Shown here one piece after another: positions 45,181 to 54,701 of a stretch of DNA of 64,000 nucleotides. The translations under genes were made by a program, and so were the position numbers. The stretch is from Pectinatus cerevisiiphilus. Its GTDB lineage: Bacteria > Bacillota > Negativicutes > Selenomonadales > Selenomonadaceae. The notes under the pieces are model-generated. The model ran no database searches. It was not told the DNA's origin and saw only the letters and a program-made list of their open reading frames with translations. Position 1 is the stretch's first letter. Each line of letters begins with the position of its first letter. The stretch spans positions 1 through 64,000 of the forward strand of contig NZ_SMAA01000001.1 of NCBI RefSeq assembly GCF_004341685.1, given 5' to 3'.

Positions 45181-46575
45181 TTATTTGCCAATACAAAAAC
45201 GGCTAAAAATCTCGTCAATTATATCCTCATTAACCGTATCACCTATAATATCCCCTAGCTTTTCCCATGCAGAACGCAGGTCTATCACCACAAGGTCTTC
45301 TGGAATATCATTATCAAGACTCTTCATGGCATCCTCAAGATGCTGACCTGCTTTCTTCAATGCCTCCAGCTGATAAATATTATTAACGAACTCACCTTCA
45401 TTATAGACTACATTTCCTGCATAAACCTTCTCTTTTATAGTCTCTACCAACTCTTTAATGCCCTCTTCTTGGATTGTAGATATATGTATTATTTTACTAT
45501 CAGAACACTGTTTTCTTATATAGGATTCATCCAGATTCTGCACCAAATCACTTTTATTTATAACGACAACGGCATTCTTTTTCCTTATTAACTCTATTAT
45601 CTTTGTATCCTCAGCCGTCATTGCCTTTGCCCCATCGAACAAGGCTAAAACGAGGTCGGCCCGTTCTATATATGAGCGTGCTTTATCCACACCGATTTTT
45701 TCTACTTCATCATCTGTCTGCCGTATGCCAGCTGTATCAATTATTCGCAACGGTATGCCGTCTACATCAACATACTCCTCTATGCTGTCGCGTGTGGTTC
45801 CCGGTACATCTGTAACAATAGCCCGGTCAGAGTGCAAAAGCCTGTTCAAAAGGCTGGACTTTCCCACATTAGGTTTCCCAACTATTGCCGTAACAAGTCC
45901 TTCATTTAAAATACGGCCCGTTTTTGCGCTTGAAATCATCGTATTTATTTTAACTTTTAATTCTTCGATTCTTTCCATAACCTGAATGTTATCTATATTA
46001 TCGACTTCTTCTTCAGGAAAATCTATGGCAGCCTCATAATGGGCAATCATTTCCAATAGCGCATCCCTTATTTGGCGTATATTAGAAGAAAAATAACCTG
46101 ATAAGTGCCCAGTTGCGACCCGCAGCGAGGCATCTGTTTTGGCCTTTATTATATCCATCACAGCCTGTGCTTGTGCCAAATCTATTCTGCCATTCAAAAA
46201 AGCCCTTTTCGTAAATTCACCAGGTTCTGCCAGCCTTGCGCCCCATTCAAGCAGAAGCGACAATATTTTACGCAAAGGCATTATACCACCATGGCACTGT
46301 ATCTCTACCACATTTTCTTTCGTATAAGAATGCGGTTCCCTCATCAGGATGCAAATAACTTCATCAATTATATTTTTAGTTTTGGGATCACTTATTTTAC
46401 CATATACAGCACGATAAGAACGCCTGTCTGCCAAAGCCCTTTTATTGGCAGCAAGAAAAATTTTATCCACCATCTGAATTGAATCAGCCCCACTGACGCG
46501 AATAACCCCTATTCCACCTTCGCCAAGCGGCGTGGCAATAGCAGCAATCGTATCATTTTTTTCCTTATATACCAA
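45181..46575 (-). CDS. mnmE: tRNA modification GTPase MnmE (TrmE)
   Basis: 464 residues. Folate-binding N-terminal domain (IAAIATPLGEGGIGVIRVSG), helical domain, an inserted G domain (VGKPNVGKSSLLN, DVPGTTRDS, DTAGIR, NKSD) and the C-terminal FCIGK with the conserved Cys. It is the GTP-driven partner of MnmG. The start is TTG, 6 bases after GGAGG. The gene has 300 bp of upstream space with the jag terminator, so it probably has its own promoter. Confidence 0.95.
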   Translation of the reverse strand: MVYKEKNDTIAAIATPLGEGGIGVIRVSGADSIQMVDKIFLAANKRALADRRSYRAVYGKISDPKTKNIIDEVICILMREPHSYTKENVVEIQCHGGIMPLRKILSLLLEWGARLAEPGEFTKRAFLNGRIDLAQAQAVMDIIKAKTDASLRVATGHLSGYFSSNIRQIRDALLEMIAHYEAAIDFPEEEVDNIDNIQVMERIEELKVKINTMISSAKTGRILNEGLVTAIVGKPNVGKSSLLNRLLHSDRAIVTDVPGTTRDSIEEYVDVDGIPLRIIDTAGIRQTDDEVEKIGVDKARSYIERADLVLALFDGAKAMTAEDTKIIELIRKKNAVVVINKSDLVQNLDESYIRKQCSDSKIIHISTIQEEGIKELVETIKEKVYAGNVVYNEGEFVNNIYQLEALKKAGQHLEDAMKSLDNDIPEDLVVIDLRSAWEKLGDIIGDTVNEDIIDEIFSRFCIGK

Positions 46576-46762
46576 TTTCTTCCTCCATCATATAAAATCC
46601 CAATAAATAAATTATTTACTTAATAAAATGCAATTTATTTTTCTATATTTGAATAAGCAATGGCTGTCCATAATAACACCAAAGTTTACTTTTTTGTAGA
46701 TTTACTTAAAATTTTCCATTCTGGATAACCAACCGTATTATTTTATATTATAGCAGATAATT

Positions 46763-46794
46763 AAAAAAGCCGCCCCTCATTTTGGACAGCTTTT
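46763..46794 (-). terminator. Terminator after jag
   Basis: On the minus strand AAAAGCTGTCC pairs, with two G-U pairs, with the segment ending GGGCGGCTTTTTT. It lies 84 bp past the jag stop and closes the rpmH-to-jag transcript. The rest of 46576-46877 is AT-rich without recognisable features. Confidence 0.65.
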
Positions 46795-46877
46795 ATGTAA
46801 AACTTCATAATGCAATTAAAGCAAATCTAAACTATGTTAAATACAGCCTATTAAATAAAATAGACCAACACCTAATA

Positions 46878-47516
46878 TTATTTACTTCTCTTTATGTCAA
46901 TAACAACTTTGCGATGCGGTTCTTCACCATCACTATAAGTGATAACATCCGCTTCTTCCTGTAAAGCCATATGGATTATCTTCCGTTCATGTCTGTTCAT
47001 CGGTTCCAAAGACATTTTTCTTTTAGAAGCCCTAACTTTATCGGCAATACGCCATGCCAGATGTTTTAAAGTATCTTCCCGCCGGCTTCTGTAATCTTCT
47101 ACATCAAGGATAATATGCTTTCTATTTTCATCAGCGCCCTTATTTGCTGCCATGTTAGTCAGATACTGAAGGGCATCAAGCGTTTGACCATGCTTGCCGA
47201 TCATTATCCCCATGTCCTGGTCACTGTTTAAATCAAATATACATCCATATTCCGATTCTTTTTTATTTATAGTTACATCCATATTCATAGCTGCAAATAT
47301 TTTTTCTAGAAAATCATATGCTTTTTCTTCAGGAGCGATTTCTTTCACGCTTGCACGTATCTTTGCTCCCTTGTTGCCTATAATACCAAAAAACCCCTTC
47401 GAAGGTTCTTCCAGTATTTCAAACGACACTCTGCTTTCGGGCAAACCCAAATCCCTGAGTGCGTTCTGTTTTGCTTCTTCTATACCTCGTCCTGATACTT
47501 CAATAACTTTCGCCAT
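46878..47516 (-). CDS. jag: RNA-binding protein Jag (KhpB)
   Basis: 212 residues with an N-terminal Jag-N domain (KVIEVSGRGIEEAKQNALRDLG), a KH domain containing GIMIGKHGQTLDALQYL and an R3H domain ending with RKIIHMALQ. In other Firmicutes it partners with KhpA to bind many mRNAs and affects cell elongation. It directly follows yidC (19 bp), the conserved arrangement. Confidence 0.93.
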   Translation of the reverse strand: MAKVIEVSGRGIEEAKQNALRDLGLPESRVSFEILEEPSKGFFGIIGNKGAKIRASVKEIAPEEKAYDFLEKIFAAMNMDVTINKKESEYGCIFDLNSDQDMGIMIGKHGQTLDALQYLTNMAANKGADENRKHIILDVEDYRSRREDTLKHLAWRIADKVRASKRKMSLEPMNRHERKIIHMALQEEADVITYSDGEEPHRKVVIDIKRSK

Positions 47517-47534
47517 ATTAGTAAGAAGCCTCCT

Positions 47535-48203
47535 CTACTTAGTTGGCTGTCCTTCTTCATTACGGTACATCCACCATTGCTGTATTACCTGCATAATATT
47601 CATTACTACCCAGTATAAAACCAATCCTGCCGCAAATTTAATACTTATCCAGCCAATAAATATTGGCATCGCAACCATCATAACCTTCATCTGCGCTGCC
47701 TGCGCCGACGATTTGGATGTCTGCCACTGTGTAATAAGAGTAGTCAATGCCGATAAAACGGGCAATATATATAAAGGATCTGGTAAAGCCAGATTCGGCA
47801 CCCACAAAAACGCTGGGTTATTATCAAAATGAACGCTTTGCAAAGCATAAAACATCGCCATCAAAATAGGCATTTGCGCTATAAGCGGTAAACAGCCTGC
47901 TAAAGGATTAACGCCTGCTTCCTTATATATCTGTCCCATCTTTTGCTGAAGCTCTTGGGGTTTACCTTTATATTTTGCCTGCAACTCTTTTATCTTCGGC
48001 TGCAGATCCTGCATAGCCTTCATTGATCTTACTTGTTTTACCGTAAGCGGATATAACAGCATTTTTATAACTATCGTCATCAATATTATGGCTAATCCAT
48101 AATTGTCCAAACCTATAAGTTGTGTCAGAGAATAAAAAAAACCCAACACAATTTCCAATATCTGTACTATCGGGTGAAATAGCGAATCAAAAAATCCACT
48201 CAA
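47535..48203 (-). CDS. yidC: Membrane protein insertase YidC (SpoIIIJ/OxaA1 type)
   Basis: 222 residues with about five membrane helices and the core YidC/Oxa1 domain: LAIILMTIVIKMLLYPLTVKQVRSMKAM, then NPLAGCLPLIAQMPILMAMFYAL. It is shorter than SpoIIIJ (about 260) and lacks the lipoprotein signal peptide; the first helix starts near residue 12. It inserts membrane proteins alone or with SecYEG. The start is TTG with a weak GGATG site. Confidence 0.93.
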   Translation of the reverse strand: MSGFFDSLFHPIVQILEIVLGFFYSLTQLIGLDNYGLAIILMTIVIKMLLYPLTVKQVRSMKAMQDLQPKIKELQAKYKGKPQELQQKMGQIYKEAGVNPLAGCLPLIAQMPILMAMFYALQSVHFDNNPAFLWVPNLALPDPLYILPVLSALTTLITQWQTSKSSAQAAQMKVMMVAMPIFIGWISIKFAAGLVLYWVVMNIMQVIQQWWMYRNEEGQPTK

Positions 48204-48229
48204 TTCATCACATCCTAAATTAAATTTTA

Positions 48230-48442
48230 TTATTTAACGGGATCATAACCGCCCTTATGGAATGGATGACAGCGTAATATACGCTTTATCGCCATAAAGC
48301 CGCCCTTTCTTACCCCATATTTTTCAATTGCAATAACAGCATATTCCGAACAAGTAGGAATATATCTGCAGGAAGGAGCCGTTAACGGAGAAATATAGTT
48401 ACGGTAAAAATATATCATATTAAGCACTATTTTTTTAACCAT
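48230..48442 (-). CDS. yidD: Membrane protein insertion efficiency factor YidD
   Basis: 70 residues. [26 protein letters not shown] and [12 protein letters not shown] are the family signature, with the conserved Cys pair. A small membrane-associated helper of YidC. It overlaps the end of rnpA by 8 bp, the standard order rnpA-yidD-yidC. Confidence 0.95.
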   Translation of the reverse strand: MVKKIVLNMIYFYRNYISPLTAPSCRYIPTCSEYAVIAIEKYGVRKGGFMAIKRILRCHPFHKGGYDPVK

Positions 48443-48803
48443 TCTTTACCGGCACAACTTTCCATATCTTTGCCTTTTTACACAATCTACAAAAAGATTT
48501 TTCGATAATTTTATAATCGGCAGTTACTGCCGCTCTACGTCCAACTATTAGAATACAACAGCCAAATTGAATATTTTTTTTATTTTTCCGATAAATTTCC
48601 CTTAAAATCCTTTTTATATGATTCCTAATAACGGCATTGCCCAGCTTTTTACCAGCAGCAAAGCCAACCTCATGATTATATTTGTTGTTTTTTGCAATAT
48701 GTATCACTATATAGCGGTCAGAAAAAGTCTTCGCCTTCTGATAGATATATTGGAATTCCTCATTATATTGCATTACTATTTTTTTCGATAATTTTTGATT
48801 CAT
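48435..48803 (-). CDS. rnpA: Ribonuclease P protein component
   Basis: 122 residues from the ATG at 48803 (GGAG just upstream; a start at 48830 is less likely). A small basic protein with [46 protein letters not shown] (the RNR signature, here RNH) and [16 protein letters not shown]. It helps the RNase P RNA mature tRNA 5' ends; the RNA itself is not in this window. Confidence 0.93.
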   Translation of the reverse strand: MNQKLSKKIVMQYNEEFQYIYQKAKTFSDRYIVIHIAKNNKYNHEVGFAAGKKLGNAVIRNHIKRILREIYRKNKKNIQFGCCILIVGRRAAVTADYKIIEKSFCRLCKKAKIWKVVPVKNG

Positions 48804-48829
48804 ACAGCTCCATATAAATAGGGCCAACA

Positions 48830-48854
48830 ATCCCCGCAGCGTTTGCCCGGGGAT
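48830..48854 (-). other. GC-rich hairpin in the rpmH-rnpA spacer
   Basis: ATCCCCG (48830-48836) and CGGGGAT (48848-48854) form a stable stem with an 11-base loop, 27 bases upstream of the rnpA start. There is no T tract, so it is more likely a processing site or partial attenuator than a full terminator, giving more rpmH than rnpA message. Confidence 0.4.
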
Positions 48855-48925
48855 GCTTCCCTGCGCACGATCAGTTCTATTAAAGACTACACAAATTCTC
48901 AGATAATCTATGTTATGTTTCGTGC

Positions 48926-49060
48926 TTATGCAGACAATTTCTTTCTGCCACGGGCGCGTCTTCTTTTCAGAACTAACTGTCCACCCTTTGTTTTCATACG
49001 TTCACGAAATCCATGCGTCTGTTTTTTCCAATGAGTATTGGGTTGAAAAGTCATTTTCAT
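48926..49060 (-). CDS. rpmH: Ribosomal protein L34
   Basis: 44 residues starting [20 protein letters not shown] and ending [12 protein letters not shown], the universal L34 sequence. AGGAGG precedes the ATG. First gene of the minus-strand block leading away from the origin, the classic neighbour of dnaA. Confidence 0.97.
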   Translation of the reverse strand: MKMTFQPNTHWKKQTHGFRERMKTKGGQLVLKRRRARGRKKLSA

Positions 49061-49189
49061 TTTACACACCTCCTTAAACTGATAAAATGACAATTTGCTA
49101 TATGAAATTATAGACTACGCGGCTTATAGTGTCAACAATACAAAATAATTATTGATAACTTTATCTGCTTTTGTTAATATGATATATAC

Positions 49190-49485
49190 ATATCCACATA
49201 TTTATCCACATATTTTAAAATTATCCACATAACTTATCAACAACCTTATAAATACCTAACTAATCAGTATTTTTTCCTTTAAAATATTTCTCTAGCCCCC
49301 AAATACAGGACTTTAGAAAATTTAAAGTTATCAACAACTGTGCATAACTTTGTGGATAACTTTTTTTATTCAATAAAAGCTGCTTAATCAATATTTATTA
49401 CAAGGCTTAAATATTTCCTCATTTTTATATGCGCACCACGCGTCATTTTCTTATATATATTTATTAATAATTATTACATAGCCAG
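49190..49485. other. oriC: oriC, part 1: DnaA boxes upstream of dnaA
   Basis: Between rpmH and dnaA. Perfect TTATCCACA at 49202-49210 (+), 49221-49229 (+) and TGTGGATAA at 49351-49359 (-). Variants are at 49190-49198, TTATCAACA at 49234-49242 and 49328-49336, and TGTGCATAA at 49339-49347. An AT-only stretch lies at 49450-49485. This corresponds to the upstream half of bipartite Firmicute origins and probably also autoregulates dnaA. Confidence 0.9.
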
Positions 49486-49565
49486 ATTAAGCAGGTTCAG
49501 TTTAAGCAGTTTATACATAAAATTGCCATCTGCTTCAACTCTTATAGACAGAAAGGATCTTTTTA

Positions 49566-50975
49566 ATGGAGAACGCACAACTACATGCTACTTGGGAAGA
49601 AATACTAAAAAAATTAGAAAACTCCCTTTCAAAAATGGTATGTGACACATGGCTTAAACCCATAAAACCAATCGTATTGACTACTACCTCACTGGAGCTC
49701 GGAACGCCAACTGATTTTTCCAAAGATTGGATTGAAAAACATTACATGCAGCTCATTCTCGACGCAAGCTATGAAGTTACAAAAGCTAAACTTGACATAA
49801 TTATAACAAGCTTTCATTTACAGGATAATTCACAAGAAGAACAAACACAAATTCCTTTGATTTACACAACACCAACAGCCAATAAAACTGAAGAACCGCC
49901 TGCCGCGCCACCAAGAACAACTTCGCCCTTACCAATAACTCCCGGCGATTCTTCATCACTTAACCCCAAATACACTTTTGAAACATTTGTAACAGGTAAT
50001 TCCAATCGTTTTGCCCATGCAGCAGCCTTAGCCGTGGCAGAATCTCCTGCCAAAGTCTATAATCCTTTTTTTATGTACGGCGGTGTCGGCCTTGGCAAAA
50101 CACATTTAATGCACGCAATAGGCCATAAAATACTGCAAAATAACCCTGATATGCGTGTTTTATATATATCGAGCGAAAAATTCACAAACGAACTCATAAA
50201 TTCTATACGCGATGGGAAACCAGAAGCGTTTAGACAAAAATACAGGAATATTGATGTCTTACTTGTAGATGATATTCAATTTCTCTCAAAAAAAGAACAT
50301 ACGCAGGAAGAATTCTTCCATACTTTTAATACACTGCATGATGCCAATAAACAAATAATTATTTCCAGTGACCGCCATCCAAGAGAAATCCAAACTTTAG
50401 AAGACCGCTTGCGCTCACGTTTTGAATGGGGCCTGATAACTGATATACAGGCACCTGACCTTGAAACACGTATAGCGATTCTACGGAAAAAAGCATTACT
50501 CGAAAATTTAACCGTACCAAATGACGTAATGGTCTATATAGCCAGCCGTATAGATAATAATATCCGTGAACTAGAAGGCGCGCTGACAAGGGTAATGGCC
50601 TTTTCTTCCCTGAATAAGCAGATAATCACAAAAGAATTGGCTGCCGAAGCACTAAAAAATGTATTCACAAACAACGAAAGCCGCACAGTAACCCTCGAAC
50701 TCGTACAAGAAATAGTTTCATCTTATTTTAAAATAGATATTTCTGAACTGGTTGCCAAAAAAAGGACAAGGAACTTGGCATTTCCTCGGCAAATAGCCAT
50801 GTACCTATGTAGAGAATTAACCGACTCATCATTGCCGCGTATTGGTGAAATTTTTGGCGGCCGTGACCATACTACAGTTATCCACGCTTATGATAAAATC
50901 AGCCAAGAGCGTAAAACTGACAAGAAATTAGACACAACAATTAAAGAGTTAACAAAACGCATTAAAAATATCTAA
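49566..50975 (+). CDS. dnaA: Chromosomal replication initiator DnaA
   Basis: 469 residues. Domain I at the N-terminus (WEEILKKLE), a Pro/Thr-rich linker (about 95-135), the AAA+ domain with Walker A GGVGLGKT (172-179) and Walker [10 protein letters not shown], and the DNA-binding domain with [15 protein letters not shown] near the C-terminus. It binds the DnaA boxes on both sides of its gene and melts the origin. AAAGGAT precedes the ATG. Transcription runs away from the rpmH block, marking the bidirectional start point. Confidence 0.97.
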   Translation: MENAQLHATWEEILKKLENSLSKMVCDTWLKPIKPIVLTTTSLELGTPTDFSKDWIEKHYMQLILDASYEVTKAKLDIIITSFHLQDNSQEEQTQIPLIYTTPTANKTEEPPAAPPRTTSPLPITPGDSSSLNPKYTFETFVTGNSNRFAHAAALAVAESPAKVYNPFFMYGGVGLGKTHLMHAIGHKILQNNPDMRVLYISSEKFTNELINSIRDGKPEAFRQKYRNIDVLLVDDIQFLSKKEHTQEEFFHTFNTLHDANKQIIISSDRHPREIQTLEDRLRSRFEWGLITDIQAPDLETRIAILRKKALLENLTVPNDVMVYIASRIDNNIRELEGALTRVMAFSSLNKQIITKELAAEALKNVFTNNESRTVTLELVQEIVSSYFKIDISELVAKKRTRNLAFPRQIAMYLCRELTDSSLPRIGEIFGGRDHTTVIHAYDKISQERKTDKKLDTTIKELTKRIKNI

Positions 50976-50983
50976 AACCAGAC

Positions 50984-51215
50984 TTATCCACAAAATGTGT
51001 ATTATATATGTATAATATGTTAATTATCTGTGCATAAAAACGAATAATTTCTTTTAATGTGCACTTGTGGATTAAAAAGGTGAACTTATCAACAAGTTAC
51101 TAACACCAAAGAACCTTACCCACAACGATAAAAACATACTTATCAACATGTTCACAGCCCCTACGACTACGACGACTAACTTTATATAAATATATATTAA
51201 TAATAAATAAGGAGA
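50984..51215. other. oriC: oriC, part 2: dnaA-dnaN gap with DnaA boxes and unwinding region
   Basis: Boxes: TTATCCACA 50984-50992, TGTGCATAA 51029-51037, TGTGGATTA 51066-51074, TTATCAACA 51086-51094 and 51140-51148, TTACCCACA 51116-51124. After a GC patch (GCCCC) comes CTACGACTACGACGACTA (51161-51178), a triplet-repeat stretch like the DnaA-trio, then an AT-only tract to the dnaN SD. This is the B. subtilis order of boxes, GC patch, trios and unwinding element. Confidence 0.85.
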
Positions 51216-51220
51216 ACAAA

Positions 51221-52339
51221 ATGAATTTTATATGCACCAAAAGTGACCTTTTACAAGCCATTCAGATAAATATAAAAGCCATATCAAGTAAGCCACAAAT
51301 GCCTATTTTATCAGGCATTTACATACATGCAGAAGATAATACATTAGACATTGAAACAACAGATTATGACATAGGCATAATTTGTAAAATACAAGCTGAC
51401 GTGAAAGAACCAGGAACAATAGTTTTACCGGGAAGATATTTTGCCGATGTTATAAAGACATTACCTGGGGATAACATCGAAATTTCTTCAGACACTGAAC
51501 AAAACACTATTAATATAAAATCAAACACAGCTAAATTTAATTTACTAAGCATGTCTGCTAATGAATTCCCTAAAATAAAGAAACTTGAAAGCGAAAACAA
51601 TTTATCGATCAGGAGTAATATCTTAATTGACCTCATCAAGAAAACCTCCTTCGCCTGTGCAACTGAAATGATCAGGCCAGTATTTACAGGTTGTCTGCTT
51701 GAATTAAACAATGCGGAACTTACCATGGCAGCAACAAATACACATCGCCTTGCCATAAAAAAAGAAATCATGGATGATAACAATATAGACCTTTCGGCAA
51801 AATTCATCATCCCTGCTAAAATACTAAATGATTTGGCAGCATTACTAGTAGCCGATATCCCAATTGATGTAAATATAAGTTATTCACATAACCAAATAAG
51901 CTTTACTTACGAAAATATATACATCGTTTCCAGACTGATAGAAGGACAATTCCCCAATTACAATACGGTTATCCCGCCAAGTTTTTCCTCATCTGTACTG
52001 ATCAAGACAAAAGAATTACAAGGAGCTATCGACCGTGTATCCCTTATATCGCGTTCGAACCAATACAATATAATCACACTTGCCTTTGATACGGACAACC
52101 TGCTTTTATCCTCAAACAACCCAGAAATAGGTAAAGCCGAAGAAAATATAGATATAAAACTCAATGGCCAGCCGATGAATATTTCCTTTAATGCTAAATA
52201 TATATTGGACATATTAAAATACATCGATTCAGAAAACATTACCTTTTCCTTTAACACAGAGGTAAGCCCAGCTGCCATAAAAGCGGTCGGTGATGATATG
52301 TTTATTTATGTGGTTACTCCTGTACGAAAAGCTGTTTAA
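51221..52339 (+). CDS. dnaN: DNA polymerase III beta subunit (sliding clamp)
   Basis: 372 residues with three repeated clamp folds; GIYIHAEDNTLDIETTDYDIGI, FTGCLLELNNAELTMAATNTHRLA and the C-terminal VSPAAIKAVGDDMFIYVVTPVR are the expected landmarks (the C-terminus ends in the usual (M/V)TPVR). It encircles DNA and tethers the polymerase. AAGGAGA precedes the ATG. It is followed by its own terminator, so recF is at least partly separate. Confidence 0.96.
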   Translation: MNFICTKSDLLQAIQINIKAISSKPQMPILSGIYIHAEDNTLDIETTDYDIGIICKIQADVKEPGTIVLPGRYFADVIKTLPGDNIEISSDTEQNTINIKSNTAKFNLLSMSANEFPKIKKLESENNLSIRSNILIDLIKKTSFACATEMIRPVFTGCLLELNNAELTMAATNTHRLAIKKEIMDDNNIDLSAKFIIPAKILNDLAALLVADIPIDVNISYSHNQISFTYENIYIVSRLIEGQFPNYNTVIPPSFSSSVLIKTKELQGAIDRVSLISRSNQYNIITLAFDTDNLLLSSNNPEIGKAEENIDIKLNGQPMNISFNAKYILDILKYIDSENITFSFNTEVSPAAIKAVGDDMFIYVVTPVRKAV

Positions 52340-52348
52340 CAAAATAAA

Positions 52349-52397
52349 ACTTCTTATGCGCTAATCTCTTTTGAGAAAAAACAACCGCATAAGAAGT
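52349..52397 (+). terminator. Terminator after dnaN
   Basis: ACTTCTTATGCG (52349-52360) pairs with 52386-52397, with an inner TCTC/GAGA hairpin, then a T7 run. Another two-tier hairpin. It lies 10 bp past the stop and 44 bp before recF. Confidence 0.8.
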
Positions 52398-52440
52398 ATT
52401 TTTTTCTATTATTATTAAAAGTAAATTGTAGGATATAGCT

Positions 52441-53556
52441 ATGAATATAAAAAATATGCTTTTAAAAAACTTTCGCAGTTATAAAGGACTGCAGCTGGAA
52501 TTTTCACCATCCTTAAATATATTTACAGGAGATAACGCACAGGGTAAGACAAATATAATAGAGGCTATATATTATGCGGCATTAGGCACATCATATCGAA
52601 TAAAAAATGACGCAGACCTAATAGCCTGGCAAGAAAACGAAGCAGTTATAAATATTAAGTTTTTAAGAATGGATATCGAAAATAATGTTAAATTTTATTT
52701 AAACAAAATAAAACGGCGGCAGATAATATTAAATGGTGAAAATATAAGACAAAGGGAACTGCCGGGAAATATAAAAATAGTAATGTTTTCTCCTGAAGAT
52801 CTGCTATTGGTAAAAGGCGCACCTAGTTTACGGCGCAGATTTCTAAATATAGAATTATCTCAAACTGATATTTTTTATTATGATAATTTAGTAAAATATA
52901 ATAAAATAGTAATTCAAAGGAATAACCTTTTAAAAAAAATACGCGAAAAAAAGCAAAGTATTAATTTACTGGATGTATGGGATGAGCAGCTTTTTGACGT
53001 AGCTGTTTTCATATGGAAAAAAAGATATGAAGCTGTAAAAAAATTATCAGATTTTGCTGCTGTCATGCAGAAAAATATTTCTGATAATAAAGAAATACTG
53101 ACAATGAATTATAAAATACATAATATAGATCTTTTAAATAATGATATTGCTGATCTAAAATCTTTGTATAAGGATAAAATACGACAAAATCGTATGGAAG
53201 ATATCAGACGAGGTTCCACAGGTATAGGGCCGCACCATGATGATATAGAACTTTTTATAAATGAAATTAATTTGAAAAATTTTGGTTCACAGGGACAGCA
53301 GAGGACTGCTGTTTTAGCATTAAAATTGGCAGAATTGGAATATATTAAAAATACCTCCGGCCAATATCCTATCCTTTTATTGGATGATGTAATGAGTGAG
53401 CTTGACGAAAAGCGCAGGAAAAAAATGGTATTATTTTTTAAAGATAAAAAAATACAGACATTTATCACTGCTACGGATATTTCTATGTTTGATGACATAA
53501 AAGATGCTAGAATTTATAGTGTATCGTTAGGACATGCAGAGGTAATAAAATGTTAA
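52441..53556 (+). CDS. recF: DNA replication/repair protein RecF
   Basis: 371 residues. An SMC-like ATPase with Walker A GDNAQGKTN (30-38), signature GSQGQQRTAVLALKLAE and Walker B ILLLDDVMSELD. It loads RecA at gaps with RecO and RecR. The S4-domain gene often found between dnaN and recF in Firmicutes is absent. The 3' end overlaps the next gene by 7 bp. Confidence 0.95.
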   Translation: MNIKNMLLKNFRSYKGLQLEFSPSLNIFTGDNAQGKTNIIEAIYYAALGTSYRIKNDADLIAWQENEAVINIKFLRMDIENNVKFYLNKIKRRQIILNGENIRQRELPGNIKIVMFSPEDLLLVKGAPSLRRRFLNIELSQTDIFYYDNLVKYNKIVIQRNNLLKKIREKKQSINLLDVWDEQLFDVAVFIWKKRYEAVKKLSDFAAVMQKNISDNKEILTMNYKIHNIDLLNNDIADLKSLYKDKIRQNRMEDIRRGSTGIGPHHDDIELFINEINLKNFGSQGQQRTAVLALKLAELEYIKNTSGQYPILLLDDVMSELDEKRRKKMVLFFKDKKIQTFITATDISMFDDIKDARIYSVSLGHAEVIKC

Positions 53557-54461
53557 AAAGAAAATGGAAAAATACTAATTTTGCTACTGTCGGCGAAATA
53601 ATGCCGAGAGCTTTAAAGCATCTGACGAAATCTCCTGAATATAAGCTTTATCTTATAAAATTTTATTGGGAATCGATTGTGGGAAAAGAAATAGCTGAAC
53701 ATGCAATACCTAAAAATTTTGCGTTTGGCGTTCTTTATATAGGGACTTCAAGCAGTGTCTGGGCGAATAATCTTCTTTATATGAAATTTGATATCATAGA
53801 TAAAATAAATAATGCTTTAAAATATAAATTAATAAAAGATATACATTTTACTTATGGTAAAAAGGGTAGTAATAAAATTATTCCAACCAGAATAAAGGAT
53901 AAAAGAGATATAAAGAGAATATTAGCCAATACAGAGTTATTACCGCAGGAAATTTCTGCTATCGAATCGTCATGCGGCAAATTGGAAGATAAAGATTTGG
54001 CTGCCAGTATGAAAAAGATTTTAATTATAAATGAAAAAATAAATAAAGTTAAGAAAAAAAATAAATGGCATAATTGTAAAAACTGCAATACCTTATGTCC
54101 AGAAGATGAGATCTATTGTGATATCTGTAAACGAAAATTAAAAAATGGAAGATATGCCCAAATACGAAAAATACTTTTAACGAAACCATGGGCTAGATAT
54201 GGGGAAATAAAAGAATATATAGAAGGCTGCTCGGCAGAAATGGTAAATGCAGCGAGAACGGATTTAGTCCAACGTATGACAGCTAATTTACAGATAACCT
54301 CCTATGATGATATTCAGCTGCAAACGCTCGTAATGTTATATAGGGCACTGCCGCCTGAACAGATAAACCGCAAGACCGTAAAAGAAAATATAAATCGTTT
54401 GAAATACGATTTAATATATAATGAGATGAAAAAATTAATGAAAAAAGAGGAGGAAAATTAA
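53550..54461 (+). CDS. DciA-like (DUF721) protein with an internal zinc ribbon
   Basis: 303 residues. Residues about 10-105 match the DUF721/DciA fold (WESIVGKEIAEHAIPKNFAFGVLYIGTSSSVWANNL), the family of replicative-helicase loaders. A linker of about 60 residues precedes a zinc-ribbon motif (Cys176, Cys179, Cys190, Cys193; Cys183 extra), then a ~100-residue helical domain of unknown type. Classical DciA proteins end near 150-180 residues. It overlaps recF and is followed at once by remB, so it belongs to the replication operon. Assignment as a helicase loader is inference. Confidence 0.7.
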   Translation: MLKRKWKNTNFATVGEIMPRALKHLTKSPEYKLYLIKFYWESIVGKEIAEHAIPKNFAFGVLYIGTSSSVWANNLLYMKFDIIDKINNALKYKLIKDIHFTYGKKGSNKIIPTRIKDKRDIKRILANTELLPQEISAIESSCGKLEDKDLAASMKKILIINEKINKVKKKNKWHNCKNCNTLCPEDEIYCDICKRKLKNGRYAQIRKILLTKPWARYGEIKEYIEGCSAEMVNAARTDLVQRMTANLQITSYDDIQLQTLVMLYRALPPEQINRKTVKENINRLKYDLIYNEMKKLMKKEEEN

Positions 54462-54701
54462 TTGTTTCTCCATATAGGGCAAAATATAGCTATTCCTTTA
54501 AAAGATATAATTGTTATTTATGATATTAAGAATAAGCATGACGATAATTTTCTTTCAAGTGCGAAAAATAATATTAAAGACATATCTAAAAGTTCTCCTA
54601 AATCATGTATAGTAACAGATAATAAAATTTATATATCATCAATATCCGCAGCAACTTTATATAACCGCTCGATCGGGAAAAATTTTTATGGTGATGAATA
54701 A
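54462..54701 (+). CDS. remB: DUF370 protein, RemB/YaaB-like
   Basis: 79 residues. It resembles B. subtilis YaaB/RemB, which sits in the same place after recF: MFLHIGQNIAIPLKDIIVIYD at the start, and SPKSCIVTDNKIYISSISAATLYNR later. RemA, a relative, is a DNA-binding matrix regulator. The TTG start lies 9 bases after GAGGAGG, immediately after the previous stop, and its own stop abuts the next ATG. Confidence 0.8.
   Translation: MFLHIGQNIAIPLKDIIVIYDIKNKHDDNFLSSAKNNIKDISKSSPKSCIVTDNKIYISSISAATLYNRSIGKNFYGDE

Noticed and set aside
47194-47832. 212-codon plus-strand frame across jag and yidC
   Set aside because: Antisense to two well-identified genes, no SD or family resemblance.
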